From NCBI GenBank assembly GCA_010015745.1, contig ML978165.1, positions 1 to 64,000 on the forward strand: a DNA stretch of 64,000 nt, given 5' to 3'. Of the stretch, positions 22,442 to 33,500 are shown in pieces. Under the pieces are notes generated by a model. It was not told where the DNA came from, did no database searches, and saw only the letters and a list, made by a program, of their open reading frames with translations. This DNA comes from Setomelanomma holmii (Eukaryota > Ascomycota > Dothideomycetes > Pleosporales > Phaeosphaeriaceae). The position numbers and the translations under genes were made by a program. Each line of letters starts with the position of its first letter. Within the stretch, counting starts at the first letter, position 1.

Positions 22442-23091
22442 CTAAAAGTAGAACTCCGCAGATGGTGATGCAACGTGTGGATCCCCGTTTGCTCTTGTTC
22501 TCGACAAGCTCTCTTCCAAGAAGTCGTGGATGCCTCTGGCGCGCTCGATGGCGGTTGCCAATATGTCAGAACCGTGTAGTGTTGAGCCACCAAGTGAAGA
22601 CTCGTCAGCTAGCTCACGCCGGAACCGTGGCGTGTCGCATCTGCCATGCGCTTGTCGTAGCACGACGTCTTTAGCGACAACTCTCCTGTAGCGCTAAGAC
22701 GATTCCATCGCGGTGCGCTCAACGACGACATCGCTATGATGCGGCCCTGAAATGAGGATGGACACTCGCGAAGCGGCACCGTGTGAATCACCCGCTGTTT
22801 CGACACCTCCAAACACTGCTTCGGCGATCTGTGTCACGACCGCGATGACTTCCATACCGGGCAATTTGCACGTCTTTCCTTGACCACAAATGCCTCAAAG
22901 TCTGACAAAGTTTCTAAACCACGTTTCGAACCTCGGGACGTACAGAAGGAAACGTTGTCAGTGTCGCTCCGCTGCAGTGTGATGAGACTCGGTTCCTGCA
23001 TCATGGCAAAGCTCGTGCCGCCCTCTCCCAATGACACCTCCTCAAGCGAAGCGAAGCCGGCGCCCTGGGCCAGAGTCCCGAATTCGTCCAA
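22442..23091 (-). pseudogene. possible relic of an unrecognised gene
   Basis: On the minus strand, a protein-like frame from about 23091 (LDEFGTLAQGAGFASLEEV, LSDFEAFVVK) shifts once near 22880-22850. It continues as PGMEVIAVVTQIAEAVFGG and VSILISGPHHSDVVVE, passes a single TAG at 22694-22696, and goes on through LGGSTLHGSDILATAIERA and HDFLEESLSRTRANGDPH to TAG 22442. The amino-acid make-up looks like real protein and not chance sequence. I recognise no family and no upstream exon. It could also be chance open frame or a gene with unusual splicing. Confidence 0.3.
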
Positions 23092-23456
23092 GGCACATGG
23101 GTACGCGGCACAAAGCTTAGTTTCCTAGCTTCACCGGCCTTATGCCGGACAAGGTTCATTCAAGCCATTCTTCCCTTAGCTCCACCCCGAGTCAAACTTA
23201 GCACACGCCTTGCTGGGGTTCCTCGCAAGCGGTAGATCGTCTATCCCTTCATAATGCGATGGCTCTGCACCCCGTGATGCCTTTTTCTCTCTACCTTCTT
23301 TACGAAGTCTTAATCCCGTCTTCTTTGCGGTACCCTTCGTTATCCACCCAGGTCAATCAGTGTGCAGTCGTCGTTGACTCCACTATCCACTCGCTTTAGA
23401 ACCGCCAATTATCAGTATCTAGTAATCCAGTAATACTATCGAACGAAATATCAAAA

Positions 23457-24938
23457 ATGCGCTTCTCTACCGCCCTCGCCGCGGTTGCGGCTATCGCCCC
23501 TCTCGCCAGCGCCCACGGAGCTGGTGCTGCGCTTCCTAGGATTGTTGGATTGAACCCCAGAGACCTTAAGGCCCGGGACCTTCTCTCCAGCCTCGGAGCC
23601 CGCTTCGCTGAGGTGCAAGAGTTTGCCAAGGCCGAAGAAGCCCATCATGTCAAGGTCAAGCGTCAAAGTGATCTAGAGTGCGGCGCATCCGTTGGAAAGT
23701 CATGTGCGGCCGGCCAGTGCTGCTCTCAGTCAGGCTGTAAGTATCTTGTAAGTGTTTATGAGATATCGTTCTGACAATCCTTCAGACTGCGGTACTGACC
23801 CTGACTACTGCTATTCTCCCGGCTGCGACTACGCACACGGTCCTGGGTGCCCAGAAAATGTTACTCCAGCAGGCACAAACACCTCCACCATTGCCCGCAC
23901 GCACGTTGGCTCTGTTGCGTACGGCGGTGCCGGCATCTACGGATGCGTGACTGCTGGAACCATTGCTTTGACCTACGATGACGGCCCACAGAAAACCTTC
24001 ACTGCCCACATTCTCGACCTTATGGCGACCTATAGCGCAAAGGCTACCTTCTTCATCACTGGCAATAACATCAACAAGGGCGAGATTGACACTACCCAGG
24101 AGTTCATTGATGTTATCAAGCGCATGGATGCCGAGGGCCATCAGATTGCCTCGCACACCTGGACCCATCTTGATCTGAGCGCCATTTCCCAGACCGACCG
24201 CAAGGCCCAGATGATCAAGAACGAAATGGCTCTCCGCAACATTGTTGGCAAGATCCCCACCTACATGCGCCCGCCCTACTCTAGCTGCACTGGCCAGTGC
24301 GAAACCGACCTGGCTGCTCTTGGTTACCACGTCATCTACTTCGACGTTGACACCGATGACTACGAGCAGGACAGCCCCACTCTGATCCAGAACTCCAAGA
24401 ACTGGTTCTATGGAAACATCACTGCTGGTGGCGCGACTGCTGCCGGAGGTGCCAAGTGGCTCGACATCCAGCACGACATCCACGAGCAGACTGCCAACAA
24501 CTTGACTGAGTACATGCTCCAGACCATCCAGCAGCTCGGCTACAAGGCTGTCACCGTTGGCGAGTGCCTCGGTGATCCTGTGGCCAACTGGTACCGTACT
24601 GCTGATGGCGCGGCCTCTGGTTCATCCTCTGTAAGTTCCTGATTTCTAAGCACATACTTTCATTGCCTTGTTGAGAGTCGTCCTCAAGTATCTTACCGTC
24701 TCGCAATCCATTTCATGGCTTTGCCACCTAACGTCCCTTTGCAAAGAACTCTGCCGATTCGAGCAGCGAGTCATCAGCAGCCATGTCTCAGAAAGGCGAG
24801 GGCACCAACAGCAACTCCAATGGAGCGGCGATGTCTTCTCAATCGATGACCGGCTCTTCGAGCCAAGGCTGGGCCCGTAGTGGACTAGTGTCTCTTTTCG
24901 CCTTCGCGGCGTCTCTTTCAGTTTCGATGGTTTATTGA
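23457..24938 (+). CDS. chitin deacetylase, alternative form with GPI-anchor C terminus
   Basis: The first two exons are shared with the long form. The donor after 24630 can instead join an acceptor at 24746 (branch site CTAAC 16 nt upstream of the exon), giving a terminal exon 24747-24938 and a 438-aa protein. This exon codes a Ser/Gly/Asn-rich stem, a plausible omega site in TGSSSQGWARSG, and the hydrophobic end LVSLFAFAASLSVSMVY directly before the stop: a textbook GPI-attachment signal. It would place the same catalytic domain on the plasma membrane or wall. The two ends are mutually exclusive because this exon has a stop and no good donor. Which form dominates cannot be told from sequence. 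Confidence 0.7.
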
Positions 24939-25752
24939 TCTTTACTATTTACTTTCATCCTAACACCATGTTTTCAAGGTCGGTACCGCCACCAAGACCT
25001 CCTCCGCCGCTGCCTCCACTGGTACCAAGGTTGTCTCCACTGATGCTACCTGCGGTGGAACCACTGGATAGTAAGTGCTTACATCTCTGTATTGGAACGT
25101 TTGACTAATAACTCCAAGCACTTGCCTTGGCAGCACTTTCGGAAATTGCTGCTCGACTAATGGATGGTGCGGTTCGACCACCGACTACTGCGGAACTGGC
25201 TGCCAGTCTGGCTTCGGTAACTGCGGCTCCAATTCTGTCGCTGCGAGCTCCACAAAGGCTGCGTCGTCAACCGTCAAGCCCGTCTCGTCGACTCCCAAGG
25301 CTGCTTCCTCTACGAAGGCTTCCTCTGCTGCCGCTTCTCCCTCTGCTGGTGCTAAGGTCTCGACCGACGGTACTTGCGCTGGAACTAATGGCTTTACCTG
25401 CACAGGTTCATCCTACGGTAACTGCTGCTCGCAGTACGGCTGGTGTGGATCTACTACCGACCACTGCTCCACCGGCTGCAACTCTGCCTTCGGTACCTGC
25501 TCTGGATCCGCAGCTTCGTCAGTGAAGGCCGCGTCCAGCACCCCCAAGGCCGTCTCCTCGACCAAGGTTTCGTCCTCGGCCGCTGCCACCGCCACTAAGA
25601 AGGCTTCCACTGACGGCACTTGCGCCGGCACCTACGGCTACACTTGCACTGGCTCGACTTTCGGCAACTGCTGCTCGCAGTACGGATGGTGCGGATCCAC
25701 CACCGACCACTGCGGCACCGGCTGCAACAAGACCTACGGCACTTGCACCTAG
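23457..25752 (+). CDS. chitin deacetylase, form with C-terminal triple CBM18 tail
   Basis: Exons 23457-23736, 23786-24630, 24979-25070 and 25119-25752 give 616 aa. Order: signal peptide (MRFSTALAAVAAIAPLASA); one CBM18 (about residues 75-110, CCSQSGYCG); NodB polysaccharide deacetylase domain with TYDDGP (156-161), SHTWTH (216-221), RPPYSS (255-260), DVDTDDY (about 280) and QHDIHEQ (about 322); then three more CBM18 modules separated by Ala/Ser/Thr/Lys linkers. The NodB domain removes acetyl groups from chitin to give chitosan, and CBM18 binds chitin. The last acceptor is placed at 25118/25119 because it restores the TCLGSTFGNCC start of the module that the other two copies share. This form lacks a GPI signal, so it should be secreted and held by chitin binding. 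Confidence 0.85.
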
Positions 25753-26561
25753 GCAGCATTTTCGACTCAGCCTCCCTACTTCCATCTTCCCTGTCAATAT
25801 ACACCTTTTCTAGGAGTGCGGGCATGGAAGGAAGTGTACCGATCACAAACCATGGTTGTGACGACGACATGAAGCGGTATCTAAAAGCTAGTATATATCT
25901 ACACGCACATAATAGACTCGCAATTGTATTTATAGCTCTGTTGCTTTTGATAGTTGACCGCGGGGAGGTTGTTTTGTATTGTTTGAAGATGAGAGACGGC
26001 ATATAATTAGTAGCATGCAAAACGTACATTTTGTTCCAAGAGGTTCCTCCCTGCGTGTGAAGGGATAGCATGTGGTCAAAAACAAGCTTACCTCGGTATC
26101 CTTGGTCCTATGTCTTCATCTAGATTTTTCTTTTGGAAGGACTGCTCGGCTCCTGCTCGAGCCCTTTGGAGAAACTGATTAAGGTGCCTGATATGAAAGT
26201 TGTCAGTGCAAATTATTACGGTCTGAAGTTCTTCATTGACCCCAAAATATTGTCATCAAACGAATAGAGTTATCTCTGTGCGTAAGATAGTCACACTGGT
26301 TGGCACTTAATTTGTGCCGTGGTGTGAACGATCGTACTGCATATGAATACGTTCTTCTCTTCAGTAAAAAGGCCACGCCGTCAGCAACACCTACTTGAAA
26401 CTCACACGTCAATCTCTGGCCACCCTGTTGATTGTGCAACTTCTGTTGCATGATGCACGGTAGCGTTGTCTCAAAGACTCGAAACGCTGGTCGCAATGGA
26501 GTTGCTTGCTCTCTGACAAGTCCGACGCAGACGTCTCGAACACAATGGCAAAAAGTGAGGA
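25753..26561. other. intergenic region
   Basis: Contains the 3' region of the chitin deacetylase gene; nothing else recognised up to the tRNA gene. Confidence 0.5.
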
Positions 26562-26642
26562 TGCCCTCTGCCAGAATCGAACTAGCGATCTTATCATAGC
26601 AATCAATACTAGTGATACGCTTTACCACTAAGCCAAGAGGGC
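26562..26642 (-). tRNA. tRNA-Thr (anticodon AGT) with 9-nt intron
   Basis: Full cloverleaf on the minus strand, 81 nt. The acceptor stem GCCCTCT pairs perfectly with AGAGGGC. The D arm is GCTT...AAGC, the anticodon stem TATCA/TGATA, the variable loop AGATC and the T arm GCTAG-TTCGATT-CTGGC. The 16-nt anticodon loop reads CT-AGT-A followed by nine extra bases and a final A, which fits a canonical intron between positions 37 and 38. Discriminator base A. The AGT anticodon (I34 after editing) reads ACU/ACC/ACA. Confidence 0.9.
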
Positions 26643-27683
26643 GGATCCGATAGCAGAATCGGTTGGCAATCAAGGTGATTTTATGATAGTCTGCAAAATG
26701 TATAGTATATATCGCACTCAAATATTTTGGCAAATGTGGGTCAGCTGCCGTGCAACTCACCTCCGCTCCAAGCGATGCGGAAGACGTGGAGCGGCCCGCT
26801 CAGCGGTTCATTGCGCAACCACGCCAGCCGTGTTTCTCGTTCTTGGCTACCTCTCCAGCCAGCGCATGTTCTGCCAATTTGCCAGCTATGGGCTGCTGAC
26901 AACCTGGCGTATTTGTGGATGGTCCGATTGCAATCAATGCGTCATCTCCTGAGAGCGCCCAAGCGCAAAGGGGTGCTTCGTCTCCTGCAACCAGTCGCTT
27001 ACCGTCCCGGGCGTGAATGAACAACAGTTGGCGCAAAGGCTGCCGTCAAAGTCGCCGATAAGATATTGCACGAGTTTATAACCACAAGGTTGCACAGCGA
27101 TGTATCTCGCGCACTATCGAGGTGCCTTTGGGGTACCGAGTGACCAGCCGGGGTAAGCTTATTCACATGTCCGCAAGCGGGGCTAGCGCCAAGGCCCCAA
27201 ATTAAGAAACTTGGACACCCCAGAGCCTCAACCCGCTGTCCTTTTTGCGCCTCTCCTCCAAACACGAATCCTCACACAACACAATACGGACATTCACGGC
27301 CAGGACGCACACCTGGCTTTCACTATCGACACCCAAATATTCTCAGATCACCATTCATGGGCTCTGCTTCCCCCTCCGCAACCGCTTTTCTCTTCACCGC
27401 AGCCCAGCTTACACTGGTTGGATCTGCGTTTCCGTATAGCACATCGACCGCAGGACTGAATAAGAACGACGCGTCTTTCGCATCGCTGGTTCGACAAGTA
27501 GGGGAGGGTGGTCCACCGTGAAAGGTGGACGGTAAACCTGGATAACAGTACCTACGTTGAATGTGCGCGACAGCCTAAGCGCCCTGGGTTTCCGCAGGCT
27601 GATGTGAATCGCGCAGAGTCAATACACCACACAGAAGCCTGAGTAAACACTCTCCAGGATCTTACAGCGATACCATCGCTCAA
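26643..27683. other. intergenic region upstream of S6K-like kinase
   Basis: About 1 kb; tRNA upstream region on the left and kinase promoter and leader on the right. No gene recognised. Confidence 0.5.
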
Positions 27684-29426
27684 ATGGCGATCTTCACCTT
27701 CGACGATGAAGAGCCACATGCGCCAACCGCAACGGCGCAGGACGCTCCGCCTGCCACGAACGCCGACAATGTGTTTGCGACCGAGCAGATGGATCTGGAT
27801 GCGCCTAAGGTGCCCCTCCATATTGGTACTCCGCCGATCAATATTGTCTCTCCCATGCCAAAACGGGCGGTATTGCCAAACGACGAGGGAAAGCAGAAAG
27901 GACCAGAGACATTGGACTTCGATTTGGTTATGAAGAAGGCGCAGAAGAACAAGAAGAAAAAGAAGAAGTTGTTGAACGGCGCCCCGGCTGCGAGCATTAC
28001 CCGTGGCTTCCACACTCCGGTGACCTCTGGTGGAGAAGAGTCGGATTACTCCATGGCTGCTACACCGCGATTTGGTCCTGCTCGCTCGGGTCTCCCGAGC
28101 ATTACTAGCAGTCCTGCGCTGAGGCCAATTTCCTCCATGGGTGGCATTAGCAGCCTTAAAGCTCAGCTCGAGTCGCTGAACTTGACGCCCAGGGAGGACT
28201 CGCCGCTCAAGGGAGTGCCAATGTCTAGGGTCACGTCTCAGATGTCCAGCAACACTAGCACGTCCGGCATGGGTAGTGACAGCGACAAGACGGAGATGGA
28301 GAGCTATGAGGTCGATCTTGTCGAAGACTTCAGCATGGACGCAACGTCGAAGAACTCCACGATGCTCAACAGTGGCATGGCGCGCAAGATGACCGCTGAG
28401 GACTTCGAGCCCTTGATGTGCCTTGGCAAAGGCAGTTACGGAACAGTCTTGCTTGTCAGGCAGCGTGCTACTGGGCGACTGTTCGCTCAGAAGCAGTTCA
28501 AAAAGGCTTCGATCACAGTGCACAAGAAGCTGATCGAGCAAACGAAGACCGAGCGCAACATTCTGGAGAGCGTCAATCGTCATCCGTTCATTGTCAACTT
28601 GTACTACGCCTTCCAAGACCACGAGAAGCTGTACCTCATCCTGGAGTACGCGCAGGGGGGTGAGCTCTTCCATCATCTTGCTGCTGAGCGTATGTTCTCC
28701 GAGGATGTAGCGGCTTTCTACATGGCTGAGATGGTTCTCGCGCTTGACCATCTCCATCGTACCGTTGGGGTTATATACCGCGATCTGAAGCCTGAGAACT
28801 GTCTTCTGGATAACGAGGGTCATTTGCTCTTGACCGACTTCGGCCTAAGCAAGGTGTCCCTCGATGAAGACAATCCATGCAAGTCGTTCCTCGGCACCGT
28901 GGAGTACATGGCTCCCGAAGTCATTCAGGGCGTTGAGTACGGCGCAGCAGTAGATTGGTGGTCTCTAGGCGCCCTCGGTTATGACCTTCTCACCGGCGCA
29001 CCACCTTTCTCCGGCAACAACAACGCCAGGATCCAAGAGAAGATTCTTAAATCGAAGCTCTCACTTCCCTACTTCCTCAGCGCCGATGCCAAGGACCTGC
29101 TGACTCGCCTTCTGCGCAAAGAGCCTAAGAAGCGTCTTGGCTTTAACATGTCCAAAGACATGCAGACTATCAGAAAGCATCGCTTCTTCCGTAAGATCGA
29201 CTGGAAGAAACTTGAGGCAAGGGAGTTGGAACCGCCTATTATCCCACTCATCACGGACCCGGAGCTTGGCGAGAACTTTGCGCAGGACTTTACGGACCTG
29301 CCCCTCAGTCCTGTTTTGACGAGGAAGTTCGACGATATGATGGACGATGCGCAGACGAATCCGTTCGGCGGATTCAGCTTCGTGGCTAGCGAGAGTTTGT
29401 TGGAGAGTGGGGAATGGGGCTTTTGA
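27684..29426 (+). CDS. AGC-family Ser/Thr kinase, S6K-like (S. pombe Psk1 type)
   Basis: Single exon, 580 aa. A disordered N terminus (Lys run KKAQKNKKKKKK near residue 90) precedes a complete kinase domain (about 240-500): LGKGSYGTV loop, FAQK lysine, YRDLKPEN catalytic loop, LTDFGLSK, activation segment KSFLGTVEYMAPE and VDWWSLG. The AGC C-tail has a turn-motif-like LSPVLTRK and the hydrophobic motif FGGFSF about 15 residues from the end. This architecture is that of p70 S6 kinase, phosphorylated in the hydrophobic motif by TORC1 and in the activation loop by PDK1. The length and N-terminal region fit fungal S6K/Psk1 better than Sch9, which carries a C2 domain. Cytosolic; no signal or membrane segment. 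Confidence 0.92.
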   Translation: MAIFTFDDEEPHAPTATAQDAPPATNADNVFATEQMDLDAPKVPLHIGTPPINIVSPMPKRAVLPNDEGKQKGPETLDFDLVMKKAQKNKKKKKKLLNGAPAASITRGFHTPVTSGGEESDYSMAATPRFGPARSGLPSITSSPALRPISSMGGISSLKAQLESLNLTPREDSPLKGVPMSRVTSQMSSNTSTSGMGSDSDKTEMESYEVDLVEDFSMDATSKNSTMLNSGMARKMTAEDFEPLMCLGKGSYGTVLLVRQRATGRLFAQKQFKKASITVHKKLIEQTKTERNILESVNRHPFIVNLYYAFQDHEKLYLILEYAQGGELFHHLAAERMFSEDVAAFYMAEMVLALDHLHRTVGVIYRDLKPENCLLDNEGHLLLTDFGLSKVSLDEDNPCKSFLGTVEYMAPEVIQGVEYGAAVDWWSLGALGYDLLTGAPPFSGNNNARIQEKILKSKLSLPYFLSADAKDLLTRLLRKEPKKRLGFNMSKDMQTIRKHRFFRKIDWKKLEARELEPPIIPLITDPELGENFAQDFTDLPLSPVLTRKFDDMMDDAQTNPFGGFSFVASESLLESGEWGF

Positions 29427-30107
29427 CTAGCAGCGGAGAGATGGTGTTGTGTACATGCTATTGCTTCTTGTTTATATGCGCCTTCGGGATGTGTTTTCGG
29501 ATGCTCAAGGTTGCCCCGCGTAATAGAGATCTGCTTTCTAATTCAGTGTTGCCCTTTGTCTTCCATGATGTAACGTCTGCACGTTGTTCTTTGTATCAAA
29601 TTTCCTGTACAATATGGTGAATTTACGCCTCCCAAAGGCGGAAATTGGTGGCACTGGGCATTGCAATATTGCTGCTGCCAAACACATCTGCTCAGATTTG
29701 CCATGGGCGTCATTGCTGATCTCTTTGTCCGTTAGGAGGACTTGAGATTATTGCCAATGTCCAAATGTACCTCAAGTGTCTGCATTCATTCGAAGTGCCA
29801 CCAAATACCTTCGCCGAATTCCTATCATCTACACCGAGCAGGATCTGCGACTTGCGATGCACACATTTTCAACGCAATCAGACGCATCATACTCCAAGAA
29901 ATAACTCGTTTGCCCACATACGATCGATCCACCCTGATCCCAGTCTGGAATGTGCCATCGCTATGTTCAACAAGCTTTGTAATTCACACCCACCGAACAA
30001 AAAGACAGCATAAAATCTCAGCCACGTATAATACGTACAACCCAGCCCCCAAATCGCCCTGCATCGCTCCGAAGCACAAAAACAACACCAAAAATGTAAT
30101 GGAAACA
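29427..30107. other. intergenic region
   Basis: 3' region of the kinase gene and flank of the second tRNA gene; nothing else recognised. Confidence 0.5.
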
Positions 30108-30191
30108 TGCCCACTCGCGGAATCGAACCGCGGATCTTCGCATGTCATAGTAGATTACGAGTGCGACGCTGTACCACTAAGCCAAGCGGGC
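30108..30191 (-). tRNA. tRNA-Thr (anticodon CGT) with 12-nt intron
   Basis: Cloverleaf on the minus strand, 84 nt. The acceptor is GCCCGCT with AGTGGGC (one G-T pair). The D arm has three pairs, the anticodon stem is TCGCA/TGCGA, the variable loop AGATC and the T arm CGCGG-TTCGATT-CCGCG. The 19-nt anticodon loop reads CT-CGT-A plus 12 extra bases and a final A, an intron at the canonical 37/38 site. The D arm and variable loop are shared with the other tRNA-Thr at 26562. The CGT anticodon reads ACG. Confidence 0.9.
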
Positions 30192-30560
30192 GGGTGCTTT
30201 TGACATTTTTCAAAAATGGCCTCAATATAATCATGCATAAATGTTGCTGCTTCAGAGTCTCGCTCACTACGGTGAGGCATATGATTAAATTTGTTACATC
30301 GTAGTGGTGGTGGGGCAATGAGGGGTACGACCCACATCTGACAACGTCGCTCGTTGGTTTGGTCGTAGACGGGACTGGCGAACATCGTTCCTTACGGGTG
30401 ATATGGGTGAACAAAACCTTGAGGCGACAGCGTCTGCATGCATGCATGTGTTGAATTTCCTTCCTGACTAGTTCTGCTGTTGAAAGCTCTTAGAAGACAG
30501 GCGGCAAGATGCAGAGAATGAAGTCGGCAGAATCCGTCCAATATTGCTACATAAATGCTT
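30192..30560. other. intergenic region
   Basis: About 370 bases between the tRNA and the end of UTP17; nothing recognised. Confidence 0.5.
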
Positions 30561-33500
30561 CTACGCCGCAGCCTTGGCTACTCCACCAAACAAGCTGAGC
30601 ACAGCACTGAATACATCCTTCGGCGCCTGAGGTGCATTGTCGTTGTGAAAAATGGTCTCGAGATCCTGTTGAGTGACGACTGGCTTGTCGTACTCGTTCT
30701 CCAGAATAATGTCCTCCAGCGCTCTGCTAGCCTCGCCATCCGCAGTGTCGTCCACCTCAGCACGACTGTCCTCAATGCGGTGCACCTCGCTCTCCTCTAC
30801 CGGTTGCGGCGCGGGAAGGGTCAATCGACCAGCGGCCGGGCTGATGACTCTGATGCAGGACACTGAGTCGAGCGCAACGTAACCCTTCTCGCCCGTGCCC
30901 TTTCTCGCTGCTAAGCCTAGTGTGACGCCCGGCAAGGTGTGCGACCACATAGGCTCTTTCTGTTCTGTACTGTATATCGCAACCTTGGAAGAAGCCTTCT
31001 TGATCCGACCTGACGAAGCTTCGTTCTTCTCAAATTGCGGAAATGAGACAGCGAACGTGCCGTCTGCTTCATTGACTACCAAGCGTACGACCGAAGTGCG
31101 CTCATTCTCATCGAGACCAGCGGTGTTAACGGGTGCGGTGTAGACGAGGTTGTCATTCACCAAATCCCAGACAGTGACACAGTCGCTGACCGCAACCAGG
31201 TAACGGCCGACGATGCCAACACCACAGAGCGCTCTCACATCGATCTCAGTCATCGAGCGGCGTATGGTTCCGGCATTGGCATCAATGAGGTAAATAAGCC
31301 CCGAGTCTGTGTCAGATGCTCCAGATACAGCTGCAGCCAAGATAGACCCATCAGCGGAAAAAGCTAATCGATGCTGACGCGCGTGCAGTGAGCCTGCGCT
31401 GCCTTCATACAGCCACAGCTTCTCAGGGTTGGGAAGCTCAATCGTCCGGCTCATAGACCAGTTGACAAGACCCTGCTTGTCAGCACCACGTACAACGATT
31501 CCGTCTCGCAAGCGCGTCTTTGGTTTCCAGATTCTTACGATGTGGTCTTCGCCGATGCTCGCGAAACTGTGGGCTGTAGGATGGGCGATAAGATCAAGCA
31601 CTCTGCTGTTGCGACCAATGTCCTCGAGCATGTGTGGCGCATCGATCCTCGTCTCGAGGGCCCACCCTCCATTCCTGTCGTCTCTTCGCCATATCTTTAG
31701 GTAGACCTCTCGGCGTAGGAGACGCTCTTCCTCGCTGATCGCGGCATTGCCTTCATTCAGGTAGGCGGTGTCCGCCTTGGGTGGCGTCCATTCATCGATT
31801 GTGGCAAGATACTGTCCATCACAGCTGGCTTGAAGGTGCTTCACGCCTGGCTCAGCGACTCTCCGTCCATCGGGAGCCATGTTAGGCTCCGTGGCATTAT
31901 TGCGCGTCAAAGCTTGTCGTGTTACTGCCCGTTGATTGGCGATATCGAATGTCTGCAAATATGGTTCAGAGCGCAGGCCCTCGTTGCGCTGTCGCGGCTG
32001 CGATGAGGGCACCGTGAAAAGCACATGCTGTGCGTTCTTCGGGTCAACAACAATGGGAACAGGCTGAAGAGCATAAGTCGAAGGGGCACCTGATACCTTT
32101 GGCAATTGTTCCGGTTCCACACGTCGAGTCTGAATGCCAATTATGTTTGTTTTCGCTTCCAGCTCCGTTGTCGACAACACGACGATGGAGTTGTTGGCGA
32201 GTGAAAGGGCGTATGACGAGCCTGAAGGAGAGACGACTATGTTCTCGATTGCCGCACTCAGATGAGGCAAATGTTGTGGCTTTCCGGTCGTAAGCTGCCA
32301 GATGGTAAGAACAGTTTCGTCACCACCAGAGATGAGGTAATTGCCTGCGTCGTGTCAGAAGAAGACCAGTCAGTCTCGCATCTTCAACTTACCATCCAAG
32401 GACCATTTCACTGCGCCAACCGCGTCCCTGTGCCAATGCAAGAGCTTGGGTCGAAGGCTTTCCGCAGTATCTGTCCTGCTCTTGTTGCCTTTTTGAGTGC
32501 TCTCCACCATAGCAAAGCCTGCCAAAATGTCTTCGAACAGAAGTACGACACCGATCTCGTCTCCAACTGCAATATCGAGGATGTCTCTCTGATCTTGCGC
32601 TGTTTTCTTGCCATTCTCTGACGCCTTCGGCTGGCGGAAAAATGTGTTGCATGTAGTTATACGCTTTGAGAACTTGAGCTCGCGCCATACATATTCGAAG
32701 TCCTGAACAGCTGTCTTGCTGACCTTCACTCGTTTGCCAACTGTTATCGATTCGGCGGTGGCGATGATCACATACTTGCCCTGCAAAAGAACCTGAATAC
32801 TCGTGATCTGAGAAGTCGTCTTCAACACTCGTTTGAGCTCGGTCTTCGATGACTGAGACTTGGTGCGGAGCGCATGAACGTTGACAACATGGCTGCTGCC
32901 AGTCTCATGGCAGTATACCAGGTCTTCCTCAGACCCGGGCTGGGCGATAACGGCCATATTTCGTACCGTGCTACCGATGTCCCACCTGCCAATCTTCTTT
33001 CCATCTACCCAATCCCATAGTGTAATCAGTCCATTCGAGTCCGCGACGTAGACCTGGCTCGGCTTGGTCGATGATAGGGCGTATGCTGTGACAAAGCCTG
33101 TGCTGCCCACGGGAAGGACGCTGGCGAGTAGAGACGTATCTGTGAAGTAAATCTGTAGAGCCTTGTTATTCGCAAGGAGAAGATACTTCTCGTCCAGTGA
33201 ATAGATCGGGTCAATCGGCAGAAACCAGCCACCTTGAGCCGGCGACACTGCCCAGGTCGGCGCATTCTTGTGCTTGAACTTCTTCGGCTTTGACAACTGC
33301 GACTTGCCTGCCTCCGATACTTGCATGTCTCTGTTGACCTTTGCTAACGCTTGTCTTTCCAGCTTTGCCTGTTTCTTAGAGACCTTTTCGGTAGATTGTG
33401 TTTGTGGTGTGAAACGCGCCGGCGTGCCTTGCGCATCAACTACTTCGACTTGATTCTCGTCTTTGTTAAGCCCGTCTGTCTGTTTGTCATCATTCTGATT

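Noticed and set aside
22026..22445. 139-codon plus-strand frame in the gene desert
   Set aside because: Arg/Cys-rich, no motif, and it overlaps the flank of the more protein-like minus-strand relic.
23782..24483. 233-codon frame antisense to the chitin deacetylase
   Set aside because: Shadow of a strongly codon-biased gene; Val/Gly/Asn-rich with no recognised family.
27552..28823. A 423-codon open frame antisense to the S6K-like gene
   Set aside because: It mirrors the kinase coding frame, has an Arg/His/Leu-heavy shadow composition and no domain; codon structure of the kinase explains it.
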